Source: an uncultured Nitrospinaceae bacterium
GTDB taxonomy: Bacteria > Nitrospinota > Nitrospinia > Nitrospinales > VA-1
Direction: 5' to 3'
Length of the DNA: 21,719 nt
Assembly (NCBI GenBank): GCA_938073925.1
Contig: CALJGH010000169.1
Coordinates: 1-21,719, forward strand
In this document: positions 14,838 through 21,719 of the stretch, one piece after another
How the letters are laid out: the number at the start of each line of letters is the position of its first letter
Numbering within the stretch: the first letter of the stretch is position 1
Made by a program: the position numbers and the translations under genes
Notes under the pieces: model-generated
What the model was told of the DNA's origin: nothing
The model's input: the letters and a program-made list of their open reading frames with translations, nothing else
Databases searched by the model: none

Positions 14838-16847
14838 TCAAACCGCTTCAATCAGTTTTTGAAATTCTTTTTCATCGAGAACAGTTATTTCAATTTTTTT
14901 CGCCTTCGTTAATTTCGAGCCCGCATCTTTTCCCGCAACAATGTAATCTGTTTTAGTTGAAACGGCTGAGGTGACCCTGCCTCCCAACGATTCAATTTTT
15001 TTCTTTGCCTCATCGCGAGAAAATTCGGATAGGGTTCCCGTTAGCACAAATTGTTTTCCCGCCAACACACCCACCTCTTTTCGTGCTGCCTCCGGATCTT
15101 CTACCACAACTCCAGAATTTGAGAGATTTTCTATATCCTGCATATTAGCCTCTTGATCTAGAAAACTTTTCAAACTTTCAGCGATCACCGGACCAATCTC
15201 CATTACCGACTCCATGTCTTCGAAAGACGTTTCCTTTAATACCTTAATAGATCGAAAAGTTTCTGCCAGAATAGAAGCGGCTCGTTGCCCCACATGGCGA
15301 ACTCCCAAACCAAAAAGCAGTCGGGCTAATCCTGCGGACTTACTTTTCCGAATCGCATCTATCAAGTTTTTCGCCGATTTTTCAGCAAGACGTTCGAGGC
15401 CGACGACCTCCTCTTGTTTCAAGGTATACAAATCTGAAAAATTTTCAACACGGCCCGACTCCACCAACTGATCGATCACTGCCGGCCCCATATGGTCAAT
15501 ATCCATGGCTTTGCGCGAGGCAAAGTGTTTTAGACGTTCCTTTAACTGTGCCGGACAGGCAGCATTAACACATCGCCATGCGGCTTCACCCTCTGGCCGG
15601 AAAATTCTTGTCTGGCATTCGGGACAGAGTGTCGGCATTTTGAACGGCTTGTTACGCTTACTCTTTAGGTCAACCACACGGACGACTTTCGGGATAATCT
15701 CTCCCGCCTTTTCTATAACAACCCGATCTCCGACTCGGATATCCTTTTTTCTAATCTCATCTTCGTTGTGCAAGGTCGCGCGACTGACGGTAGACCCGGA
15801 AACAAAAACCGGTTCTAAATTTGCAACAGGAGTGATAGAACCCGTACGCCCAACCTGGCAGACGATTTCAAGAACCTCTGTTTCTGCCTGTTCAGCTTCA
15901 TATTTATAGGCAACAGCCCATCGTGGAAATTTAGACGTATTCCCCAATCTTTTTCTATAGGCTAAAGAGTTCAGCTGAATAACCAAGCCGTCTACTTCAT
16001 AATCTAAATCGTTTTTTTTAGTTCGCCACTCTTCTATAAGCGCCAGCGTTTTTTCAAAATTGGAACACCATCGGTTATGTTCATTCACAGGAAACCGCAG
16101 GGACGCAAGATTTTTCTGTAACTCGGAATGAGTTTCGCAAACATTATTATCCAAAAAACCCACCGAATAAATAAAGACACCCAGCTTTCGTGAATCGGTA
16201 ACTGCAGGGTCGAGCACTCTTAAAGCTCCCGCCGCTGCGTTTCTCGGATTTACAAAAGGAGATTCCCCTACCTCTTCACGAAGAACATTCAACCTTTGAA
16301 ATTCTTTTCGTGGCATATAAACCTCACCCCGCACTTCAATTTTCTTAAACGGTTCTGCAGAAATTTCCAGAGGAATAGAACGGATGGTTTTCAGGTTCGC
16401 AGTAACGTCTTCTCCCTGCACGCCATCTCCGCGCGTTGCTCCCCGCACCAGCTTGCCATTTTCATAGGTAAGGGCAACAGCTAGGCCATCAAATTTTAAT
16501 TCAACAACATATTCAATGGAGCTCTCTTCAATATCGGGCAGAGCCTTTACTACACGCTGATGGAAAGCACGAACCTCATCCACATTGAAGGTATTATCCA
16601 GACTGAGCATAGGTACCGGATGCACCACCTTCCGAAACCGCTCATCAACTTTCCCGCCAACACGCTGAGTTGGGGAATCGGCAGTTACACATTCAGGATA
16701 TTTACCTTCAATTTCTTTGAGGCGATGGTATAGGGAGTCGTATTCTCTGTCTGGAATTTCGGGGGAGTCTTTAACGTAATACAGGTAGTCGTGCCCGTGG
16801 ATTTTATTTCTCAGTAATGCAACTTCTTCTTTTTCCGTTTTGTTCAT
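14838..16847 (-). CDS. ligA: NAD-dependent DNA ligase
   Basis: This enzyme seals nicks in replication and repair, using NAD+ to adenylate the active-site lysine. It is 669 residues, standard length. The N-terminal Ia domain has HDYLYYVKDSPEIPDREYD for NAD binding. The adenylation lysine is K118 in ELKFDGLA (KxDG), followed by TRGDGVQGEDVT. An OB fold, then a four-cysteine zinc finger (CPEC...CVNAAC) near residue 410, helix-hairpin-helix repeats, and a C-terminal BRCT domain (about 590-669, GKQFVLTGTLSEF...) complete the architecture. The ATG at 16847 directly follows the htrA stop (TGAATG), so it is probably translationally coupled to the upstream protease gene. Confidence 0.98.
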   Translation of the reverse strand: MNKTEKEEVALLRNKIHGHDYLYYVKDSPEIPDREYDSLYHRLKEIEGKYPECVTADSPTQRVGGKVDERFRKVVHPVPMLSLDNTFNVDEVRAFHQRVVKALPDIEESSIEYVVELKFDGLAVALTYENGKLVRGATRGDGVQGEDVTANLKTIRSIPLEISAEPFKKIEVRGEVYMPRKEFQRLNVLREEVGESPFVNPRNAAAGALRVLDPAVTDSRKLGVFIYSVGFLDNNVCETHSELQKNLASLRFPVNEHNRWCSNFEKTLALIEEWRTKKNDLDYEVDGLVIQLNSLAYRKRLGNTSKFPRWAVAYKYEAEQAETEVLEIVCQVGRTGSITPVANLEPVFVSGSTVSRATLHNEDEIRKKDIRVGDRVVIEKAGEIIPKVVRVVDLKSKRNKPFKMPTLCPECQTRIFRPEGEAAWRCVNAACPAQLKERLKHFASRKAMDIDHMGPAVIDQLVESGRVENFSDLYTLKQEEVVGLERLAEKSAKNLIDAIRKSKSAGLARLLFGLGVRHVGQRAASILAETFRSIKVLKETSFEDMESVMEIGPVIAESLKSFLDQEANMQDIENLSNSGVVVEDPEAARKEVGVLAGKQFVLTGTLSEFSRDEAKKKIESLGGRVTSAVSTKTDYIVAGKDAGSKLTKAKKIEITVLDEKEFQKLIEAV

Positions 16848-18215
16848 TCAAGGTTCCAGAGTTACATAATATCCTTGCCGTCCTCTTTGTACCAGTAGCA
16901 GTATACGGTCCGGGTTATTCAGATTGGCAATGGCTTTATTATAGTCCTCTTCACTATCGATTCTATCCTGATTTACTTGCCGAATAACATCTCCTGCGCT
17001 GATACCTGTTCTATCGCCAGCGCTTTTTGGAACCACATTCATAACCACCATCCCTTTGCTGGTTGCCAGTCGATTGCTTCTGGCAAAACGAGGATTGTTC
17101 TGCTGCACTTTAAAGCCTAGCCAGTTGTGGGTAAATTCTGCAACATATTGCTTAGGGATTGAAATAACGCGAACAACATATTCGAGGCTTTTCCCATTTC
17201 GTAGAATTGAAAAGCGAATATTATCGTCTATAGTATAAGAAGCCATTCGCCCACGAAAATCGGATTTACTTGTCACCTCATGACCTTCAATCGCCAAGAT
17301 TATATCACTTCGTTTCAATCCCGCTGCTTTTGCCGGACTTTTTTCAGCGACACGAACTACCAACACTCCTTTTTTTCTATCGAGTTTAAAATGGTGCGAC
17401 AGCTGCGGATCAATTTCCTGCAAAGAAACTCCAAGCCAGCCTCGTCTCACTTTTCCGAAATGGATCAACTCATCAACAACTCGTTTAGCATCGTCAATGG
17501 GAATGGCAAAACCAATGCCTTCTGCCTTCTGATAGATGGCGGTATTGATACCGATCAATGATCCATTGATATTCAAAAGAGGGCCGCCACTGTTTCCCGG
17601 ATTGATAGATGCATCCACCTGGATAAAATCGCTGTAAACTTTGTTTTTTCCGGCTCTAATATTTCTATTTAAGGCACTGATGATTCCCGTAGTCACGGTA
17701 TGGCGTAAACCAAAAGGATTACCAATGGCAAGCACCTGTTCGCCAATCATCAAATCATCGGAACGCCCCATGGGCACAAAAGGCAGGAATTCTTCGGAGT
17801 CTATTTTAATAATAGCCAGATCTGATTTAATATCCGCACCGATCACTCTTGCTCCAAACTCTCGTTTATCGCTCAAAGCCACACGGATTTGAGACGCCCT
17901 CGCCACCACATGCTCGTTGGTAAGAATATGTCCTTCTTTATCGATAAGAACTCCAGAACCCAGGCTTTTTTTGTTATTTTGATTTTTAGAGAAAAAATCC
18001 TGAAAAAATTGGTCAAAAAGATTATTGCCAAAATTTCTGAATGGATTGCGGAGGGGTCGGCCAGTTTCCGAAGTGTATATATTGACTACTGCCGGACTGA
18101 CTTTTTCTACGGCAACAACAAGAGGCGTTCTGCGGTTATTTAGTTCCCCCGCCAAACCGAAAGGCGCATCAAGCAATACAAAGCATAAAAAAAGCAAAAT
18201 CCTATGAATGCGCAC
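16848..18215 (-). CDS. Periplasmic Do-like serine protease/chaperone (HtrA family), second copy
   Basis: This periplasmic HtrA protease degrades or refolds damaged envelope proteins. It is 455 residues. An N-terminal signal peptide (MRIHRILLFLCFVLL...) ends near GLAG (20-23). The trypsin-like domain has the full triad H102 (LTNEHVV), D132 (KSDLAI) and S209 (NPGNSGGP). PDZ1 lies about 258-350 and PDZ2 about 365-455. The start is GTG at 18215 with no evident Shine-Dalgarno, only about 23 nt after the T-tract of the degP terminator. The gene is a tandem paralogue of the upstream degP and is followed without a gap by ligA. Confidence 0.93.
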   Translation of the reverse strand: MRIHRILLFLCFVLLDAPFGLAGELNNRRTPLVVAVEKVSPAVVNIYTSETGRPLRNPFRNFGNNLFDQFFQDFFSKNQNNKKSLGSGVLIDKEGHILTNEHVVARASQIRVALSDKREFGARVIGADIKSDLAIIKIDSEEFLPFVPMGRSDDLMIGEQVLAIGNPFGLRHTVTTGIISALNRNIRAGKNKVYSDFIQVDASINPGNSGGPLLNINGSLIGINTAIYQKAEGIGFAIPIDDAKRVVDELIHFGKVRRGWLGVSLQEIDPQLSHHFKLDRKKGVLVVRVAEKSPAKAAGLKRSDIILAIEGHEVTSKSDFRGRMASYTIDDNIRFSILRNGKSLEYVVRVISIPKQYVAEFTHNWLGFKVQQNNPRFARSNRLATSKGMVVMNVVPKSAGDRTGISAGDVIRQVNQDRIDSEEDYNKAIANLNNPDRILLLVQRGRQGYYVTLEP

Positions 18216-18238
18216 GTTAATTTAAATTAAGTAATTTT

Positions 18239-18276
18239 AAAAAAATAAAAAAAGGGGAGCCAGAAATCGGCTCCCC
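18239..18276 (-). terminator. Intrinsic terminator after degP
   Basis: On the minus strand GGGGAGCC (18276-18269), a 7-nt loop, and GGCTCCCC (18261-18254) form a perfect 8-bp G/C-rich stem. It is followed by T7-A-T7 (18253-18239). It lies 28 nt past the degP stop and is the clearest Rho-independent terminator in the window. Confidence 0.92.
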
Positions 18277-18303
18277 CAATATTATCGAAGGGAAAAAGAA
18301 CCA

Positions 18304-19782
18304 CTATCCAACTTTAACAGCTATATAAATCGTAGTGCCTCCCCTCTTAACAAGAAAAAGAACCGAAGCACCTTTTTTCACAGAACCTAGTAGACGCTGA
18401 TAGTCCTTCATGCTGTTTACCGGATTGCGATTCATCTCGGCTATAACATCACCTCGGCGAATTCCAGACTCTGCTGCAGAGTTACCTGGAGTCACATCAG
18501 AAACCAGCACACCCTTAGTGTCTTCCAGTTGCAGGCTTTGCGCTAGCTCCTTGGTGATATCCTGAACCTGCATACCCAGAGGGTCTGCTGTTTTAGCGAC
18601 CACGAGTGGCTGCGAATCTTTAAGGACTTCAATAGTAACTTGTAAAGTTTTTTTCGAACCTTCTCGAATCACTTCCACATCAACAACGGAGTTTGGGGTT
18701 GTTGCCGCAACTATTTTTGGCAGGTCTTCCATATCTTTAACATCTTCACCATTAAACCGAACAATGACATCCCCGCGCTTGACTCCCCCCTTAAACGCCG
18801 GGCCATCAGGAATAACATCACCCACCAAGGCACCTTCACTCTGATTCAAGCCAAACGATTTGGCAAGTTCGGGAGTAATTTTTTGAATCATAACTCCCAA
18901 CCAGCCACGGGTTACCGAACCATTTTCTTTCAGGTCATTCAAGATATTTTTGGCAATATTGATGGGAATTGCAAATCCGATACCTACATTCCCCCCAGTA
19001 TTCCCTGAAATAATGGCTGTATTGATTCCAATCACATCTCCTTCAATATTAATCAAAGGTCCACCGCTGTTCCCAGGATTGATCGATGCATCTGTTTGGA
19101 TGAATTCATCATAGGGACCTGCTCCAATACTTCTACCTAAAGCACTGACCACGCCTACTGTAACCGTGTGACTGAGACCAAAAGGGTTTCCAATAGCCAT
19201 GACCCACTCGCCCACTTCAAGGTTTTTAGAGCTTCCTAAATTCAAAAAAGGAAACTCTTCGGGTTTATTTGGATCGGCATTTATCTTTATTAACGCAATA
19301 TCGGTTTTTTCGTCAGAACCGATTAGGGTCGCGGTATATTCTTTTTCATTGCCATTTGCCTCAAGCAAAACAGTGATTTCATCAGCACCTTCGACCACAT
19401 GATAATTGGTAAGGATATGACCTTCCTTGTCAATCACGAATCCCGACCCCATGCCACCTTTCGGCTTTTGGTTAGGTCGCTCACCGAAAAACTTGTCATA
19501 AAAATCACGAAATTGATCAGGAGAACGTCCCTGGCCCGGCCCAGGTCGTGGACCTCTACTTGGAGGACGAACATTGTTATGCCCTTTTATCTTTTTTGAT
19601 TTTACACTGACGTTTACCACAGCAGGATTCTGCTTTTTCGCGATTTCCACGAAGAGGTTGCTTGAAAGCTGTTGCGTCGCACTGCTCAAAGCAAAGCAGG
19701 AACTAGGGACATAAATCATCGCCAAGGTGAAAAGAAAAACTGCGCCGATGGAACGTAAAAATAGAGAAGAAATCTTGTGCAT
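18304..19782 (-). CDS. degP: Periplasmic serine protease Do (DegP/HtrA family), first copy
   Basis: This Do-family protease/chaperone acts in the periplasm. It is 492 residues. A signal peptide ends near CFA (29-31). A Pro/Gly/Arg-rich loop (about 72-88) precedes the protease domain, in the region of the LA loop of DegP. The triad is H128 (LTNYHVV), D161 (KTDIAL) and S239 (NPGNSGGP). PDZ1 spans about 292-385 and PDZ2 about 400-492. The ATG at 19782 has GAGG (19796-19793) 10 nt upstream. A TATAAT -10-like box lies at 19823-19818 on the minus strand with no good -35, so an activator or alternative sigma factor is possible. A strong terminator separates it from the paralogue. Confidence 0.95.
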   Translation of the reverse strand: MHKISSLFLRSIGAVFLFTLAMIYVPSSCFALSSATQQLSSNLFVEIAKKQNPAVVNVSVKSKKIKGHNNVRPPSRGPRPGPGQGRSPDQFRDFYDKFFGERPNQKPKGGMGSGFVIDKEGHILTNYHVVEGADEITVLLEANGNEKEYTATLIGSDEKTDIALIKINADPNKPEEFPFLNLGSSKNLEVGEWVMAIGNPFGLSHTVTVGVVSALGRSIGAGPYDEFIQTDASINPGNSGGPLINIEGDVIGINTAIISGNTGGNVGIGFAIPINIAKNILNDLKENGSVTRGWLGVMIQKITPELAKSFGLNQSEGALVGDVIPDGPAFKGGVKRGDVIVRFNGEDVKDMEDLPKIVAATTPNSVVDVEVIREGSKKTLQVTIEVLKDSQPLVVAKTADPLGMQVQDITKELAQSLQLEDTKGVLVSDVTPGNSAAESGIRRGDVIAEMNRNPVNSMKDYQRLLGSVKKGASVLFLVKRGGTTIYIAVKVG

Positions 19783-20240
19783 TTTAATTAAGCCTCAATT
19801 GTATAAGCATCATTTTTATTATAAAAACTATTCGTGTCTGCTAAACCCATCTCACTAAACACGAATCAGATAATCAACTTTAATCGATTGAAATTAAACT
19901 CTAGTGAAATCTAGATTAAATATTTTTAATCTGAAACTTTGTATTCCGACTCTAATTATCCAGCTTAAACAGAGGATAATTGTAAAAGAAATTTAATTTA
20001 ATTATATAATGCTTTTTTCGCTATTTACAACCTCAAAACCCTTCACAAACCCTTCTCATGCTTGTATTGACACCCTTCATTTAAATATTGACTCCATATA
20101 ATAGATAAATGATAATCGTGTGTAATACAGGCCCTCCTGATGCCCCTTTTAAAAGGCTAAATACGAACCTGTTGGTAAGCTTCTGCTAAAAATGGCATTA
20201 ATTCACCTGCAGCTTTGAACAACTTTAATCTCGCCCTATT
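19783..20240. other. Divergent intergenic region between degP and the DUF2065 gene
   Basis: These 458 AT-rich nt hold no convincing gene. On the degP side there is a TATAAT box (19823-19818, minus), an inverted repeat ATTCGTGT (19830-19837) / ACACGAAT (19859-19866), and an AT-rich hairpin AGATTAAA (19913-19920) / TTTAATCT (19925-19932). On the other side is a plus-strand promoter (20088-20116), then a palindrome CCTTTTAAAAGG (20145-20156) within the predicted 5' leader. Confidence 0.5.
20088..20116 (+). promoter_or_regulatory. Promoter of the DUF2065-lipoprotein-hda operon
   Basis: TTGACT (20088-20093) and GATAAT (20111-20116) are spaced by 17 nt, each matching the sigma70 consensus at 5 of 6 positions. 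Predicted start near 20123 gives a leader of about 118 nt. A TATAAT at 20097-20102 lies in the spacer but has no well-placed -35. Confidence 0.5.
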
Positions 20241-20426
20241 ATGAGTTTTTTTCTTTCTGTATTAGGTTTAATGATGGTTTTCGAAGGTATTCCGTATTTT
20301 TGTTTTCCACAAAAAGTAAAAGCGTTTGCTGAGAAACTACCCGAGATACCGGATTCGACATTGCGAGTGATTGGCTTTTTTCTTATGATGATTGGGTTAC
20401 TGGTTGTTTATTTAGGAGGAGAATAG
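20241..20426 (+). CDS. DUF2065 (YjeT-like) small membrane protein
   Basis: This 61-residue protein has two hydrophobic helices, about 3-22 and 41-58. They are joined by a short charged loop containing KVKAFAEKLPEIPDSTLR. The pattern GLMMVFEGIPYF near the start and R-x-IGF-x-MMIGLLVVYL at the end fits DUF2065, whose function is unknown; the E. coli member is YjeT. The ATG at 20241 lacks a clear Shine-Dalgarno. The lipoprotein gene starts 1 nt after its stop, so the two are cotranscribed and probably coupled. Confidence 0.88.
   Translation: MSFFLSVLGLMMVFEGIPYFCFPQKVKAFAEKLPEIPDSTLRVIGFFLMMIGLLVVYLGGE
20414..20419 (+). promoter_or_regulatory. Strong Shine-Dalgarno inside the DUF2065 gene
   Basis: AGGAGG lies in the last codons of the DUF2065 gene, 8 nt before the lipoprotein ATG at 20428. 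Confidence 0.8.
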
Positions 20427-20427
20427 A

Positions 20428-20856
20428 ATGTTTAATCGTTTAATAATATTTTTTTTGATCACATTATTTTTTTCGGGATGTGCAGGATTGGATATTGGAT
20501 TAGATGGCAAGAAAAGTTCTCCATCCAAACCACCTCAGCAAGCTAATGCCTATCCTTTTTCAGACATACCCGTTCCTGCAGATTTCTCTCGAAATGAATC
20601 TAAATCATGGATTTATGAGTCTGGATCAGGAACTGTTAAAGTAGCAAGGTTGTTTTTTGCGGGCTATAAAAACATTGATGCTGTCGTTATTTTTTACCAA
20701 AACGAAATGTTAAATAAAGGCTGGTCTCTAGTAAATTCGATCAAGACTGACAAAGAACACCTGATGAACTTTCAAAAAGAAGGTTGGGTAAGCACATTAA
20801 AACTTACTTCGAATATTGTAAGTACATTTATCGAAATTCAGGCTGGCCCTAAATAA
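20428..20856 (+). CDS. Small putative lipoprotein of unknown function
   Basis: This is a 142-residue protein. Residues 1-17 are a lipoprotein signal peptide and FSGC (15-18) is the lipobox, with C18 as the lipidated residue. After a Pro/Ser-rich linker, a domain of about 100 residues begins IPVPADFSRNESKSWIYESG and continues with an alternating strand-helix-strand pattern (VKVARLFFAGY, VVIFYQNEMLNKGWSLV, STLKLTSNIVSTFIEIQ). Small proteobacterial lipoproteins with the same IPxPxxF...SxxYxSG layout exist, but I cannot name a function. Acts in the envelope, by inference. The preceding gene is 1 nt away and the hda-like gene follows after 28 nt. Confidence 0.82.
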   Translation: MFNRLIIFFLITLFFSGCAGLDIGLDGKKSSPSKPPQQANAYPFSDIPVPADFSRNESKSWIYESGSGTVKVARLFFAGYKNIDAVVIFYQNEMLNKGWSLVNSIKTDKEHLMNFQKEGWVSTLKLTSNIVSTFIEIQAGPK

Positions 20857-20884
20857 ACGGACGTTCTATGGCGACCAATTAACC

Positions 20885-21619
20885 ATGCCTGAACAATCGC
20901 AATTACTACTAAACTTTCCTACCCGTCCGGAGTTTGATTTTTCTAATTTTGTAGTATCCGATGGTTCGCGATTTGCTTTTGATGCCGCCAGAAATTTTTG
21001 TTCCCAAAGCGACCCCACCTTTCAATCTCTTTTTTTATTTGGCCAGAAAAACCTGGGCAAAACCCACCTTTTACTTTCCATTGGAAACCTTGCCGCCGAA
21101 AAGGGCACTCGGGCCTTGTATATTAAAGGTGCTGACTTTTGCGATAAAATCGGTGATGGAGAGCCATCGCAGTCTCAACAAACTCTCAAAAAGCTAATGG
21201 AAGTAGACTATTTTTTATTAGACGATGTCGAGGCGTTGGGTTTATCTATTACAGCACAAGAAAAACTCTACCATATATATAATACCGTTATTGAAAAGGG
21301 AGGCAAGGTCGCCTTTGCAAGCTATTATTCACCAGACAATATAAAGAACGCAGAAAATTACCTAACTTCCCGGTTCCAGTGGGGCATGCTGGCTGAAATA
21401 GAACCAATTGATGATACTACAACCGCCAAAATCATTCACAAGCTCGCCAAAGACATTCACCTGAGTTTACCAGAGAACATTATCGATTTTCTTTTGTCTC
21501 GAATTCCCCGAGATTTTATCTCTCTCCAGAATGCGGTCAAGGTCCTCAATCGTGAGTCTTATGTGCAAAAGAAAAAGGTGACATTACCTCTGTTAAAAAA
21601 GGCACTCAAAATCCCTTGA
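20885..21619 (+). CDS. hda: DnaA-like AAA+ protein without DNA-binding domain (Hda-like)
   Basis: This 244-residue protein matches the AAA+ part of DnaA but lacks the domain IV helix-turn-helix, as in Hda. Hda, bound to the DNA-loaded sliding clamp, promotes ATP hydrolysis by DnaA to limit initiation. Near the N-terminus QLLLNF (6-11) resembles the clamp-binding motif of E. coli Hda. Walker A is GQKNLGKT (53-60), Walker B ends FLLDD (110-114), and SRF (162-164) corresponds to DnaA box VII. The last 40 residues (RDFISLQNAVKVLNRESYVQ...) align with the Hda lid and C-terminus. The ribosome site is poor. The stop overlaps the next start by 4 nt (TTGA). Whether it performs Hda's role in this lineage is inference. 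Confidence 0.85.
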   Translation: MPEQSQLLLNFPTRPEFDFSNFVVSDGSRFAFDAARNFCSQSDPTFQSLFLFGQKNLGKTHLLLSIGNLAAEKGTRALYIKGADFCDKIGDGEPSQSQQTLKKLMEVDYFLLDDVEALGLSITAQEKLYHIYNTVIEKGGKVAFASYYSPDNIKNAENYLTSRFQWGMLAEIEPIDDTTTAKIIHKLAKDIHLSLPENIIDFLLSRIPRDFISLQNAVKVLNRESYVQKKKVTLPLLKKALKIP

Positions 21620-21719
21620 CTAAAATAGAAACCTTTAATATTGCTGCGCGACTGGAACACTGGGCGGATCAAAAACCAGAATCCGTTGCTCTCATTGAAA
21701 TGCGTAGCGGACGACAGAG
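21616..21719 (+). CDS. Start of an AMP-binding synthetase/ligase (partial)
   Basis: Only the first 34 codons are present before the right edge. The start is taken as TTG 21616, overlapping the hda stop by 4 nt; the frame is open back to 21556 but offers no other ATG, GTG or TTG. The translation FNIAARLEHWADQKPESVAL is typical of the N-terminus of acyl-CoA synthetases and OleC-like AMP-dependent ligases, where N-x-A...R-P-x-x-x-A is recurrent. The catalytic motifs are outside the window, so the substrate is unknown. Confidence 0.6.
   Translation, partial: MTKIETFNIAARLEHWADQKPESVALIEMRSGRQ

Noticed and set aside
20109..20189. 26-codon frame starting at an ATG in the degP/DUF2065 intergenic region
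   Set aside because: It overlaps the predicted -10 box, has no Shine-Dalgarno and no recognisable composition.
1..21719. CRISPR arrays, insertion sequences, tRNA/rRNA genes, attachment sites, defence systems
   Set aside because: No regularly spaced repeats, transposase or integrase motifs, or cloverleaf-like sequences were seen; intergenic space is small and mostly explained.

Overview
The window is 21.7 kb of a Gram-negative, LPS-bearing bacterial chromosome, by eye in the mid-40s percent G+C, almost fully coding, with no mobile elements, tRNA, rRNA or CRISPR that I can see. The gene set includes a cytochrome bd-like oxidase subunit with a long N-terminal extension, a type-E succinate dehydrogenase/fumarate reductase with an HdrB-like subunit, a two-subunit-type glycine decarboxylase, heptosyltransferases and tandem Do-like proteases. 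It resembles chemolithoautotrophic lineages such as Nitrospinota. That placement is an inference from gene content, at moderate-to-low confidence.

Layout. Minus strand 1-3394: the bd-like oxidase (cut by the left edge) behind a leader of about 300 nt, preceded by hisD and a DUF2064 glycosyltransferase-like gene. Plus strand 3485-7938: an envelope block of PAP2 phosphatase, WaaC-like heptosyltransferase, a 55-codon Trm112-like protein and a second GT9 glycosyltransferase, ending in gcvPB. Minus strand 7930-13080: sdhA-sdhB-sdhE and then a dicarboxylate (DASS) transporter. Plus strand 13531-14832: a DEAD-box RNA helicase, divergent from sdhA. Minus strand 14838-19782: degP/htrA, an intrinsic terminator, a second htrA and ligA. 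Plus strand 20241-21719: a DUF2065 membrane protein, a lipoprotein, an Hda-like AAA+ protein and the start of an AMP-binding ligase (cut by the right edge).

Working together. The envelope block fits lipid A/LPS core assembly, and the two HtrA proteins fit periplasmic quality control. The Sdh/Frd complex lacks classical membrane-anchor subunits and sits with a likely C4-dicarboxylate carrier. LigA and the Hda-like protein concern DNA replication. Several starts are non-ATG: GTG for sdhA, the transporter and htrA; TTG for the helicase and the ligase; and apparently ATC for the PAP2 gene.

No clearly new defence or mobile system is present. The most unusual points are the bd-like oxidase (apparent loss of a heme-ligand histidine, pentapeptide repeats, structured leader with a possible antisense RNA), the PAP2 start, the extra cysteine in SdhB, and the tandem HtrA arrangement with a terminator between the copies.
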